35,468 nt of DNA from Bacillota bacterium (GTDB taxonomy: Bacteria; Bacillota; Clostridia; Lachnospirales; Lachnospiraceae): positions 1-35,468 of the forward strand of contig JAEWHU010000156.1 of assembly GCA_023387635.1 (NCBI GenBank), given 5' to 3'. The position numbers and the translations under genes are program-made. Below, piece after piece: positions 9,036 through 17,182 of this stretch. The notes below the pieces were generated by a model. The model did not search any database, had not been told where the DNA came from, and saw only the letters and a list, made by a program, of their open reading frames with translations. Within the stretch, counting starts at the first letter, position 1. Every line of letters starts with the position of its first letter.

Positions 9036-9080
9036 AAAAAAGGAAAGGGGCCATCTTAAAAACTAGCCCTTTCCTTTTTT
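9036..9080. terminator. Bidirectional terminator between convergent genes
   Basis: Arms AAAAAAGGAAAGGGGC and GCCCTTTCCTTTTTT flank a loop of about 13 bases, with an A-run before and a U-run after. It can stop both the patB-like transcript (plus) and the FMN reductase transcript (minus). Confidence 0.85.
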
Positions 9081-9151
9081 ACCATTATTATTTTTATTGA
9101 ATTATGTACATGAAATTTTTGCTACTCCTTATAACATAATTCATAATATAA

Positions 9152-9706
9152 TTAATTTGCTTTATTTTTTTCTGCGAAACTTATGAAAGAATCTACTATG
9201 CTTTGTAAATATTGTTTTGTATCTTCGTTATTAACATTTCCATTTTCATCTAGAAGAGCTGATACATTCCCAATGTATGCTTCTGGTTGTGCCATTGTAG
9301 GTACATTTAAGAATGCTAATGATTGACGTAAATGATGATTAGCACCAAAACCAGCTAATCCTCCAATGGATACACTAACAACTGCTGCTGGTTTACCATT
9401 CCAAACATTGCATCCCCATGGTCTTGATGCAATATCTAAAGCATTCTTTAAAACAGCTGGCACACTACGATTGTATTCAGGTGTAACAAATATAAAACCA
9501 TCATATGATTCTATAGATTTTCTAAAGTTAGTCCATGATTCTGGTACTGTACCATCATCATCAAAATCTTGATTGAACATTTCTAAATTACCTATTTCTA
9601 CATTTTCTAATTCTACATTTTCAGGTGCAAACCCCTTTAAAACATTTGCAATTTTCTTTGAATATGAGTCTCTACGAAGACTTCCTACTATAATTCCTAC
9701 TTTCAT
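9152..9706 (-). CDS. NADPH-dependent FMN reductase
   Basis: A 184-residue flavodoxin-like oxidoreductase (NADPH-dependent FMN reductase / SsuE-YieF group). The FMN phosphate loop GSLRRDSYSKK (residues 8-18) and the TPEYNRSVPAVLKNALD block (about 75-91) are diagnostic. SIGGLAGFGA in the second half fits the flavin-binding region. No signal peptide, so cytosolic. It reduces FMN or quinone-like or metal acceptors with NAD(P)H; the in vivo acceptor cannot be inferred from sequence. The start has AAAGGAGAA just upstream. The only good promoter lies at 10016-10044, giving a leader of about 300 bases that includes ATTTCG repeats, and it overlaps a Fur-box-like palindrome. Iron-responsive expression is therefore likely, which would fit a ferric or flavin reductase role. 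Confidence 0.9.
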   Translation of the reverse strand: MKVGIIVGSLRRDSYSKKIANVLKGFAPENVELENVEIGNLEMFNQDFDDDGTVPESWTNFRKSIESYDGFIFVTPEYNRSVPAVLKNALDIASRPWGCNVWNGKPAAVVSVSIGGLAGFGANHHLRQSLAFLNVPTMAQPEAYIGNVSALLDENGNVNNEDTKQYLQSIVDSFISFAEKNKAN

Positions 9707-9805
9707 TTTTAAATTCTCCTTTTACTTGTTTTTAAATAATTCTTACAATTATGGTATATCTTATTTTGAATATTATGTTATGTTTTGTTTTGTGTCTTAT
9801 GTTTC

Positions 9806-9876
9806 ATATTTCGTATTTCGTATTTCGTGTATTTCGAATTTGTTTTTCGTATTTCGTTTTTCATACTACTTATTTC
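9806..9876. repeat. Short imperfect tandem ATTTCGT-type repeat tract
   Basis: The plus strand reads ATTTCGT units at 7-base period (three in a row near 9807-9828) and then at irregular spacing to about 9876. It lies in the presumed 5' leader of the FMN reductase gene. An open frame across it on the plus strand is just this low-complexity sequence translated. Confidence 0.65.
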
Positions 9877-10015
9877 GTATTTGCTTCTTTTTACTTCTTT
9901 TTTCTTAAAAATATTCTATTCCATAATAACTATGTATTATTTATTTGATTTTTAGTAATCTTATTCCTAGTTGCTATTTTTATTAAGTTTTTTAAAATCA
10001 AATTGTATACTATGT

Positions 10016-10044
10016 ATTATACTACAAATGAGAACCATTATCAA
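10016..10044 (-). promoter_or_regulatory. Promoter overlapping a Fur-box-like palindrome, toward FMN reductase
   Basis: On the minus strand TTGATA (10039-10044), 17 bases, TATAAT (10016-10021). The interval 10029-10043 reads TGAGAACCATTATCA, which agrees with the Fur 7-1-7 consensus TGATAATnATTATCA at 12 of the 14 defined bases. It would cover the -35 box and the spacer. Confidence 0.6.
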
Positions 10045-10138
10045 GTAGTATTTTAATTATTTTTATTTATATATTTTTGTCTATATATAGATTATATAGC
10101 ATACTCTAGTTGCTGTATTTATATATCTTCCCCTCCAT

Positions 10139-10396
10139 CTAGCATAAATAATTTTTCTGATACTCCTTATATGCAGTCCTTCTCATAGTTGCATCAACAT
10201 TATATGATTCACAAATAAACAATTTACCAATTCCAAGCGATGCTTCTATAAAGTCTACAGTTGGAACTTTTTTTTGATTTCCATTAATCATAGAAACAGC
10301 GCCAATTACACTTTTCTCTGTTATATCCTCAATACGGAATGAATTGTCTCCTTTACATAGCAAACTATCATTATTAATTTTCAATAGTCTGTGCAT
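10139..10396 (-). CDS. Truncated S24/S26 peptidase-like protein
   Basis: An 85-residue frame directly after the ABC exporter genes, starting 17 bases past the previous stop with AAAGGA upstream. The first half reads HRLLKINNDSLLCKGDNS...IEDITEKSVIGAV, which is the second half of a signal-peptidase-like (S24/S26) beta fold: HRv..i, KGDN and iiGkV are typical. The part with the catalytic Ser and the residues before the HR motif is absent and I cannot find it in another frame upstream, because the preceding bases belong to the ABC gene. It may be a non-catalytic domain or a remnant of an intact gene. The last half (residues 45-85, ending in Cys) is not recognised. In related bacteria S24/S26 proteins often sit beside RiPP exporters. 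The family call is tentative. Confidence 0.5.
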   Translation of the reverse strand: MHRLLKINNDSLLCKGDNSFRIEDITEKSVIGAVSMINGNQKKVPTVDFIEASLGIGKLFICESYNVDATMRRTAYKEYQKNYLC

Positions 10397-10413
10397 GATT
10401 AAATCTGTTTCCT

Positions 10414-12174
10414 TTACGAATTATACTGTGATGCTTGTAAATTAAATAGATAACTATAACCCCCATTTAATTCCATTAACTCTTCATGTCTACCGCATTC
10501 TTTAACAACGCCTTTATCTAAATAGTAAATCTTATCTGAATTGATAACAGTTGATAGTCGATGAGATACTATTACCATTGTTTTCTTCTCAAATACCTCA
10601 AATAGTAACTTGTTTATCTCGTATTCTGCAACAGGATCTAGTGCACTTGAGGCCTCGTCAAAGATCATAATTTCACCTTTATGTAGCAACGCTCTAGCAA
10701 TTGCCATTTTCTGCTTTTCTCCACCTGAAAAATTGATTCCATCAGAGAATTCGTTACCAACCTCTGCTAAAATATCTAATGGATGGGAACTTATTTTATT
10801 AAGTAGCCCTACTTGAGCCAAAACAGCTTTGATTTCTTCTACTGTAATTTTTTCTCCTTTATTTAAACACAAGTTCTCTATAAGATTAAATGCGTAGAGG
10901 TTGAAATCTTGGAATACTACACCATACAGTCCATGATAGTCTTGACTTTTGTAATTACGAATGTCCTGACCATTAACAAGTATATTCCCTTCATCAGGAT
11001 CATATAACCGCATAATGAGTTTTAAAAGTGTGCTTTTTCCAGAACCATTTGCACCTACAATAGCGATTTTTTCACCCTGTTTGACATCAATACTTATTCC
11101 ATTTAACACCTTATTCCCTTCCTCATAGCTAAAAGAAACCTCATCAAGTTTTAAAGTTTCAAATTGTAGTGGTGTGGCCAAATCACCCTCTGACATCCCA
11201 GTTTTGTATTCATAAAATATTTTGAAATTTTCAACAAATAGGCTGTTTTCTATAAACTTTGGTAGATATGAAATAATACTATTTATATTAAAGTAAAGCA
11301 ATGATATACTTGATAATACTGCAACAATTTCAGATATATCAATAATTCCAGATTGAACCTTATACATAATAATTACTGCTGGTAAGATTGTAATACATAT
11401 GAGATTCACTATCTCTTGTATAAAATCTGCCATATATATTTTTTTGCTATAGTAAGTTTCTAACTCTAACTCTTCTTCTTTAAAATCATTATACTTACCC
11501 GATAGAAATAGGTATACTCCATATAACTTATTATCCTTTAAATACTCTGGAAGATAGGAGATGCGGTGGCAATATTTAATTCTTCTTTTCACATTAGTAG
11601 TCTTTTGATTTTTTTCAAAATATACCTTTTTTAACTTTATATCTATCAGATAGTTGACCACGATTGGTATAATTACATAGAGACACATGGACCAGTCTAG
11701 TGTCCCTAGAAAAATAGATACAAGTAAGATGGATATGATTTTACAGATAAAATCGGCATAGTCATTGATTCCATTGGTAAACCTTTCATTTGCCTCAGAC
11801 AATGCTCTAGTAACCCTGTCATAAAATGTGTCGTTCTGATATTCTTTTAGATCAATAAAAGCTATTTTTTCATATAAATCCAATCGCAACTCCTTAACAA
11901 TTAGCTGTTCTTTGATTTTACCAAAATACATATTGTATACTGCTCCTAGAACCATCTGAAATACAATTAGAAGTATGGTTGCAATCACTACCTTTGCGAT
12001 ATGTACAAATTCAATCCCTTTCAATAAATAATCAGTAATTTTAATTGTAAACAAGATAGAAAACCAAATATTAAAAAGGATATTGAGTAATCTTAGAACA
12101 AATGATATCAAAACGTGCATTTTGCTATATTGCAATATTTTCATTAATATATAGATATTATTTCGTATCATCAT
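10414..12174 (-). CDS. ABC exporter, fused permease-ATPase, second subunit
   Basis: About 586 residues: an N-terminal transmembrane domain with roughly six hydrophobic segments (up to about residue 320) followed by an ATPase domain. Motifs: GANGSGKST (Walker A), VFQDFNLYAF (Q-loop), FSGGEKQKMAIARAL (signature), IMIFDEASSALDP (Walker B with the catalytic Glu) and VSHRLST (H-loop). All catalytic residues are intact. There is no C39 peptidase domain. I start at the ATG at 12174, which follows AAGGAGG by 4 bases; a longer in-frame start at 12243 would overlap the previous gene by 62 bases. The preceding gene is a paralogue with the same layout, so the two probably form a heterodimeric exporter in the membrane. 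The substrate is unknown; peptide or lipid are both possible. Confidence 0.88.
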   Translation of the reverse strand: MMIRNNIYILMKILQYSKMHVLISFVLRLLNILFNIWFSILFTIKITDYLLKGIEFVHIAKVVIATILLIVFQMVLGAVYNMYFGKIKEQLIVKELRLDLYEKIAFIDLKEYQNDTFYDRVTRALSEANERFTNGINDYADFICKIISILLVSIFLGTLDWSMCLYVIIPIVVNYLIDIKLKKVYFEKNQKTTNVKRRIKYCHRISYLPEYLKDNKLYGVYLFLSGKYNDFKEEELELETYYSKKIYMADFIQEIVNLICITILPAVIIMYKVQSGIIDISEIVAVLSSISLLYFNINSIISYLPKFIENSLFVENFKIFYEYKTGMSEGDLATPLQFETLKLDEVSFSYEEGNKVLNGISIDVKQGEKIAIVGANGSGKSTLLKLIMRLYDPDEGNILVNGQDIRNYKSQDYHGLYGVVFQDFNLYAFNLIENLCLNKGEKITVEEIKAVLAQVGLLNKISSHPLDILAEVGNEFSDGINFSGGEKQKMAIARALLHKGEIMIFDEASSALDPVAEYEINKLLFEVFEKKTMVIVSHRLSTVINSDKIYYLDKGVVKECGRHEELMELNGGYSYLFNLQASQYNS

Positions 12175-12181
12175 GTCCTCC

Positions 12182-13966
12182 TTACATTCCATATTGTGAA
12201 GCTTGTAATTGAAATAATTTATAGTATCTTCCCTGTAATTCAATTAATTCTTTATGACTTCCAGATTCAACAATTTCACCATGTTCAAAAAAGTATATTT
12301 TATCAGCACTTACTACAGTAGACAAACGGTGGGATACAATGACCATACTTTGATTTTGAAACGAATGAAACAGTAGTTCATTAATCTCATGTTCTGAGAT
12401 AGGATCTAGTGCACTTGAAGCCTCATCAAATACCATTATTTTACTATTTTTTGCCATAGAACGTGCAATGGCAAGCTTTTGTAATTCACCTCCTGAGAAT
12501 TTAAGGCCATCGGTGAATTCATTACCAATATGGGAATTAATACCTTTAGCATGCTTCATTATCTTGTTCCATAAACCAACTTTCTGTAGGATTGTGGTAG
12601 CATGGTCATCTGGCATATCCTCTGCATTAGAAAAATACATATTTTCCTTTATGGAAAATGCATATTGTTTAAAATCCTGAAAAACAGTTCCAAAAATCTT
12701 GTAGTAGTCTTCCACTTTATATTCTCTCACATCTTGATTGTTATACTTAACCCTACCCGATGTAGGATCATATAATCTCATCATCAGTTTTAAAAATGTA
12801 CTTTTACCTGCTCCATTTAATCCTACAATTGCAGTTTTTTCACCTTGATTTAGCTTAAAATTAATATTATGCAATACGTGCTGACCTTGGTTATATGTAA
12901 AAGAAACATCTTCAAATTCAATAAGAGTCGTGTCTAAATCAGGGATAGACATACTTCCATCCTGTAATTCAAGGTCATTCTCTAAGAAATTCTTATAATT
13001 AGTGATGTATAAGCTATTCTCATATAACTCATTTAATCGATCAATTATTAAGTTAAATCTACTTATGAGTTGAAAAGACGCATTATTAATAGACACAAAA
13101 TCCCCTATTTCCAAGAGATGTTTTGTTATTTTATACGCTGTATGTAGCGTGATGAATAGATATGTAACCAGGTAAGGAAGCAATTGATAGACTAAATTGA
13201 AAAAACAATTTAGTCTATAATATTTCTTCTGTTTTTCAAGCTTATTCTCAAAGTATTCATTATATTTACCTTTTAGTAATCCACCCAAATGAAATAGACG
13301 TATTTCCTGTGCATATTCTCTTAGATAATGTAATCTATCTACATAGTTTAGACATCGGTTATCATAGGATATTTGTTGAAACATCTGATAATTATTAGTT
13401 ACAATTTTTTTATTAAAACAATAAGATAGGATTGTTACAACAAGACAAACTAGTATTAACAAGCTACTTAATCTACCTATATAGGTCATAATAGCCCCAA
13501 CAATGACCAGACTTGATATTAGACTGTTTACTGAATTCAAAGACTTAATGAATATATCATCCCCTTTTTCTAGAACCCTGCTATATTCATCGTAAAACTC
13601 AGGATTCTCATATTTCTTTAGATCAATGCTTTCTAGTTTCTTCATCAACTGTCCAGTAATGAGTTTAGATATACTTGTATTTATTTTCAACTTATATAGG
13701 TTAAAAACATTACCAAGAACGGATGTTATAAGAGAAAATATAAGAATGAATATAATCCACCAACATAATATAGGGATGGACATTTGTTGATAGAGTCCAT
13801 CTATGATTAGTTTTATAAGGATAACATTAACTAAAAATGTAGAAATACCACCTAGTATACTAACCAATACACCAAGAATGATACGTTTCCAAGCAATAGG
13901 AAAAAGTAACTTTAGCATAAACATATAGGGTTCCCATATGTTTTTACATTTATTTTTTATCATCAT
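12182..13966 (-). CDS. ABC exporter, fused permease-ATPase, first subunit
   Basis: 594 residues with the same architecture as its downstream partner: about six membrane segments in residues 20-320 and a C-terminal ATPase with GLNGAGKST, VFQDFKQYAF, FSGGELQKLAIARSM, IMVFDEASSALDP and VSHRLST. Both ATPase sites of the pair look competent, unlike many heterodimeric exporters with one degenerate site. The start is one of two adjacent ATGs at 13966/13963 with a weak AAAGTAGG upstream. It is the first gene of a three-gene run (exporter, exporter, S26-like fragment) driven by the promoter at 14064-14091. No precursor peptide gene was found nearby, so the cargo is open. Confidence 0.88.
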   Translation of the reverse strand: MMIKNKCKNIWEPYMFMLKLLFPIAWKRIILGVLVSILGGISTFLVNVILIKLIIDGLYQQMSIPILCWWIIFILIFSLITSVLGNVFNLYKLKINTSISKLITGQLMKKLESIDLKKYENPEFYDEYSRVLEKGDDIFIKSLNSVNSLISSLVIVGAIMTYIGRLSSLLILVCLVVTILSYCFNKKIVTNNYQMFQQISYDNRCLNYVDRLHYLREYAQEIRLFHLGGLLKGKYNEYFENKLEKQKKYYRLNCFFNLVYQLLPYLVTYLFITLHTAYKITKHLLEIGDFVSINNASFQLISRFNLIIDRLNELYENSLYITNYKNFLENDLELQDGSMSIPDLDTTLIEFEDVSFTYNQGQHVLHNINFKLNQGEKTAIVGLNGAGKSTFLKLMMRLYDPTSGRVKYNNQDVREYKVEDYYKIFGTVFQDFKQYAFSIKENMYFSNAEDMPDDHATTILQKVGLWNKIMKHAKGINSHIGNEFTDGLKFSGGELQKLAIARSMAKNSKIMVFDEASSALDPISEHEINELLFHSFQNQSMVIVSHRLSTVVSADKIYFFEHGEIVESGSHKELIELQGRYYKLFQLQASQYGM

Positions 13967-14063
13967 ATACCTACTTTCATTCTTACTACATACATCTTTG
14001 AATCCACTTTTGGAAATACTCTATGAACAGTATCGTCAATTTCACGGGTAGTAAATATGTATA

Positions 14064-14091
14064 ATTTTACCATATCATTCAATAATGTCAA
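14064..14091 (-). promoter_or_regulatory. Promoter of the ABC exporter operon
   Basis: On the minus strand TTGACA (14086-14091), a 16-base spacer and TAAAAT (14064-14069), about 100 bases before the first exporter start. Confidence 0.6.
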
Positions 14092-14111
14092 TGAATTTTT
14101 ACTTATTTTCC

Positions 14112-14127
14112 CTAAAGTTAACTTTAG
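14112..14127. promoter_or_regulatory. Perfect 16-bp palindrome upstream of the exporter promoter
   Basis: CTAAAGTTAACTTTAG is fully self-complementary and ends 20 bases before the -35 box of the exporter operon, a common place for an activator. No regulator gene is adjacent. Confidence 0.4.
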
Positions 14128-14456
14128 TGTATATGTTCCTACAACAGTGGTCTATTTACACTGGTGTTAGTATATAACAGTAGACACGAAAAGTTACAGC
14201 AATGGTTCTAACATACCCCAGTATATTACTATATAATAAAAAAACCTCCCTGCGCCAATCCGATAACAAGAGAAGCATATCAAACCACAAGGAGGTAATA
14301 AAATATTTCATACTAATTGGATAAATAACTTTGAAAGGTGAGGATTCCAGAGTTTGAGACTTCTAGACAATGGGCAAAAGAAATGATTAATGTCAACGGT
14401 CTAGTGGGCGTTTTATTTCCCATACCGTTTAATATATAATTAAAGAAAACATAAAA

Positions 14457-14522
14457 ATGGTTCTAAATGAAGTAATGGAGCGGTTTTCAAAGGATACCAC
14501 CCCAAGACTTTGTACAGTATAA
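14457..14522 (+). pseudogene. Short frame resembling a transposase N-terminus
   Basis: A 21-codon frame whose stretch LNEVMERFSKDTTP resembles the start of some IS4-type transposases (L.EV..RF.k.sP). It then stops at once, and the following bases form a terminator. No continuation was seen in other frames. Low confidence; it may be chance. Confidence 0.2.
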
Positions 14523-14567
14523 GAGTAAGATCATAGTCTCATTAGCTATGATACTTACTCTATTTTT
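14522..14567 (+). terminator. Terminator-like hairpin, plus strand
   Basis: Arms AGAGTAAG-ATCATAG and CTATGAT-a-CTTACTCT with one bulged A, followed by ATTTTTG. No gene in front of it on the plus strand is intact. Confidence 0.65.
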
Positions 14568-14611
14568 GTTATAATAAATATTCAATTAACAGGTAGACAT
14601 AGAGCAAAAAT

Positions 14612-14642
14612 AGCAACCAGTTATTTTATTGTGCTGGTTGCT
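14612..14642. terminator. Terminator downstream of pyrF
   Basis: Perfect arms AGCAACCAG / CTGGTTGCT with a 13-base loop and short U-runs on both strands. It is 115 bases past the pyrF stop and probably ends the pyr transcript. Confidence 0.65.
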
Positions 14643-14756
14643 TTTATTAATCGACTTTAATATTGCCAATATATCAAAATTTAATTATTAACAAGCCATT
14701 GGCAAACTACATATGCTTTTATGCAATGCTAATTGTGATTTCTATAGACTTATCTA

Positions 14757-15683
14757 TTATTTCTTACATATAGCTCCCATAATATCTTCTCTCATATCAA
14801 TTACTGCTTGTCTTGACGCATCCGCATATGCTGCTTCACCAAATTTTTCGTATTTTGGTAATTTGTAAGCACTTATAATTCCACGTGAGGAGTTAACAAT
14901 AGCACCTAACCCGTCCTTATTAAAGTAATGAACTAAGTCTTCTGCCTTTCCTCCTTGAGCACCATATCCAGGAACTAAGAAATAAGTTTTAGGCATAAGC
15001 TCTCTTAATTTTTGACCCATAGCTGGATAAGTTGCACCAACAACGGCACCAACATAGCTATAACTATCTCCCATGTGCTCTTCGCCCCATTCTGCAACCT
15101 TTTCACCAACGATTTCATATAAAGGTCTACCGTCAATTAGTCTATCCTGGAATTCTCCACTAGAAGGGTTAGAAGTTTTAACTAGAATAAATAATCCCCT
15201 GTTTTCTTCTTTACATACTTTTATAAATGGATTTATTCCATCTGAGCCTAAGTATGGATTCACAGTTATAAAATCTTCATCGAAAGGATAATAAGATTTA
15301 CTTCCTACATTAACTTTACCTATATGTCCTACTGCATATGCTTCTGATGTTGAGCCGATATCACCACGTTTAATATCACCAATTACTACCAAATCTTTTT
15401 CCTTACAATAGTCCACTGTTTTCTTAAAGGCAATCATACCTTCAATACCAAATTGTTCATACATTGCTATCTGTGGCTTTACTGCTGGTATTAAATCATA
15501 AGTAGCGTCTATAATTCCCTTATTATATTGCCAGATTGCCTCACTTGCACCTTTTAAGGTTTCACCATATTCTAAAAATGCAGTATCAAGTATATTCTTT
15601 GGAATATAGGATAACATTGGATCAAGTCCTACAACGATTGGAGCCTTATTTTCCGTAATTTTTCTAACTAATTTGTTTATCAT
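14757..15683 (-). CDS. pyrF: Orotidine 5'-phosphate decarboxylase, subfamily 2
   Basis: A 308-residue TIM-barrel enzyme that converts OMP to UMP, the last step of de novo pyrimidine synthesis. The length and sequence are those of the larger subfamily 2 enzyme, not the 230-residue form. Motifs: VVGLDPMLSYIP near the N-terminus, VKPQIAMYE, and the catalytic block VIGDIKRGDIGSTS (about residues 99-112) with the Asp-Lys-Asp array. VPGYGAQGG near residue 240 is the phosphate loop. The start ATG at 15683 has GAGGAAGGA upstream. It is downstream of pyrC in the same direction; the 135-base gap holds a strong hairpin that could give unequal expression or processing. No PyrR-binding attenuator was recognised. 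The assignment is firm. Confidence 0.95.
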   Translation of the reverse strand: MINKLVRKITENKAPIVVGLDPMLSYIPKNILDTAFLEYGETLKGASEAIWQYNKGIIDATYDLIPAVKPQIAMYEQFGIEGMIAFKKTVDYCKEKDLVVIGDIKRGDIGSTSEAYAVGHIGKVNVGSKSYYPFDEDFITVNPYLGSDGINPFIKVCKEENRGLFILVKTSNPSSGEFQDRLIDGRPLYEIVGEKVAEWGEEHMGDSYSYVGAVVGATYPAMGQKLRELMPKTYFLVPGYGAQGGKAEDLVHYFNKDGLGAIVNSSRGIISAYKLPKYEKFGEAAYADASRQAVIDMREDIMGAICKK

Positions 15684-15711
15684 ATTTTTTATCCTTCCTC
15701 TACTTAAATAG

Positions 15712-15740
15712 AAGGTTTGATAGTTGTTCTATCAAACCTT
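15712..15740. other. Perfect 12-bp stem-loop between pyrC and pyrF
   Basis: AAGGTTTGATAG / CTATCAAACCTT with a 5-base loop, 30 bases before pyrF. Neither strand has a U-run after it, so it is more likely an RNA processing or stability hairpin than a terminator. Confidence 0.55.
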
Positions 15741-15818
15741 GTATAATTATTAACTTTATATATATTAATTGATTTATTCGTTATATGCAATTGTTTACTC
15801 CTAATTTTATCAATTAAT

Positions 15819-17114
15819 CTATTTTACTAATTTTTCATCTTCATATCGATAAACTATTTGTCCATTAACGATAGTAAAATCTACTCTTCCATTAACCTTC
15901 TTACCATGGAATGGTGAATTTTTTCCCAAGGAAACAAAATCATTCACATCAATTACATATTCTGCTTTAGGATCCGTAATTACAATATCAGCAATTTTAC
16001 CTACTTCTAAAGTTCCTTTATCAATACCTAATATTTTAGCTGGATTATAACTCATCTTTTCTACTAATTGCATTGGTGTTAAATACCCTTCATTCACTAA
16101 TGCTGTCACTGTTAGTGGATATGCAGTTTCTAGTCCAACTATACCAAATGGAGCATTTTTAATGGATCTGCTTTTTTCCTCTTCACTATGAGGCGCATGA
16201 TCTGTTGCAATAACATCCATGATGTTATCTTTTAATGCCATTTTCAGTGCTTCTACATCTTCACTAGATCTTAGCGGAGGATTCATTTTATAATTTGCAT
16301 CATCACTTGTTATATCATTATCAGTTAAAATAAAATGGTGTGGGCAAACTTCACCAGTAACTAAAAGTCCTGCTTCTTTTGCTACCTTTAATAAAGTTAC
16401 ACTATCCTTTGTAGAGCAGTGACACAAATGTAATCTTACTTTACTTTCTTTCGCAAGTAAAATATCTCTTGCAACAATAACATCTTCCACTGCATTGCTG
16501 ATTCCTGGTAGATTAAGTTCCTTTGCTCTTTCTCCCTCATTCATAACACCATCTTTAACTAAATCCTTATCTTCACAATGAGCAAACACCGGTATACCAG
16601 CTTCTTTAGCGGCTTTCATACCTTCTAAATATATGGCGGTATCCATTACTGATTTACCATCTTCGCTAATTGCCACTACCCCTTCACTAACCATTCCACT
16701 AATATCAGCTAACTTGTCCCCAAGTTGACCTTCAGTAACTGCTCCAACTGGTAGAATATTAACAATCGCTTCTTTTTGGGCTTTCATTCTAACATATTCC
16801 GCCATATATTTGTTATCAATGGCTGGTTTCGTATTAGGCATTGGACATATTGAGGTAAAACCGCCACGAGCCGCTGCCATAGAACCTGTTTTTATAGTTT
16901 CTTTATATTCAAATCCTGGTTCTCTAAGATGAACATGTAAGTCTATAAAGCCTGGCATTACATATTTATTAGTTGCATCAATTACTTCATCTGCTTCTAA
17001 AGTTATATTAGTAGCTACTTCCTTTATGATGCCTCCCTCTATATATATATCATTAATTCCCTCTGTTTTTGTTTTTGGATCAATAACATATCCATTTTTT
17101 ATTAATAAAGACAT
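15819..17114 (-). CDS. pyrC: Dihydroorotase, class I
   Basis: A 431-residue amidohydrolase that cyclises carbamoyl-aspartate to dihydroorotate, the third step of pyrimidine synthesis. It starts with the small beta domain (LIKNGYVIDP), then the metal-binding HxH block DLHVHLREPG (about residues 58-67). Further zinc ligands lie in FAHCED and LHLCHCS, and the catalytic Asp in ATDHAPHS (around residue 305). The C-terminus returns to the beta domain (ADIVITDP). The length and motifs place it in class I (Bacillus PyrC type). The ATG at 17114 follows AGAAAGGA. It is 68 bases after a Nudix-like gene and upstream of pyrF, so transcription of all three as one unit is likely. No other pyr genes are in the window. 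Confidence 0.95.
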   Translation of the reverse strand: MSLLIKNGYVIDPKTKTEGINDIYIEGGIIKEVATNITLEADEVIDATNKYVMPGFIDLHVHLREPGFEYKETIKTGSMAAARGGFTSICPMPNTKPAIDNKYMAEYVRMKAQKEAIVNILPVGAVTEGQLGDKLADISGMVSEGVVAISEDGKSVMDTAIYLEGMKAAKEAGIPVFAHCEDKDLVKDGVMNEGERAKELNLPGISNAVEDVIVARDILLAKESKVRLHLCHCSTKDSVTLLKVAKEAGLLVTGEVCPHHFILTDNDITSDDANYKMNPPLRSSEDVEALKMALKDNIMDVIATDHAPHSEEEKSRSIKNAPFGIVGLETAYPLTVTALVNEGYLTPMQLVEKMSYNPAKILGIDKGTLEVGKIADIVITDPKAEYVIDVNDFVSLGKNSPFHGKKVNGRVDFTIVNGQIVYRYEDEKLVK

Positions 17115-17182
17115 ACAATTTCCTTTCTATTTTTGCTAAATACAATGTACGTAAAATCTTTAATTTTACTCTTCATTTATAT

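Larger units (their letters stand above)
14128..14756. other. Gene-poor interval with terminators and a possible decayed element
   Basis: About 630 bases without a credible gene. It holds short inverted repeats near 14165-14180 (TGTTA...TAACA), a CCTCC/GGAGG pair near 14246-14296 that could fold an unused ribosome site, a short transposase-like frame at 14457-14522, and two terminators. The pattern looks like the debris of an inserted element, but no ends or target duplication were found. Confidence 0.35.

Noticed and set aside
9573..9948. Plus-strand frames of 65-111 codons rich in Phe, Tyr and Cys opposite and beyond the FMN reductase
   Set aside because: They are made by the ATTTCGT repeat tract and the complement of the reductase gene, with no ribosome site and a low-complexity product.
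15712..15740. PyrR attenuator between pyrC and pyrF
   Set aside because: A simple hairpin without a U-run, no antiterminator and no PyrR-binding loop sequence recognised.
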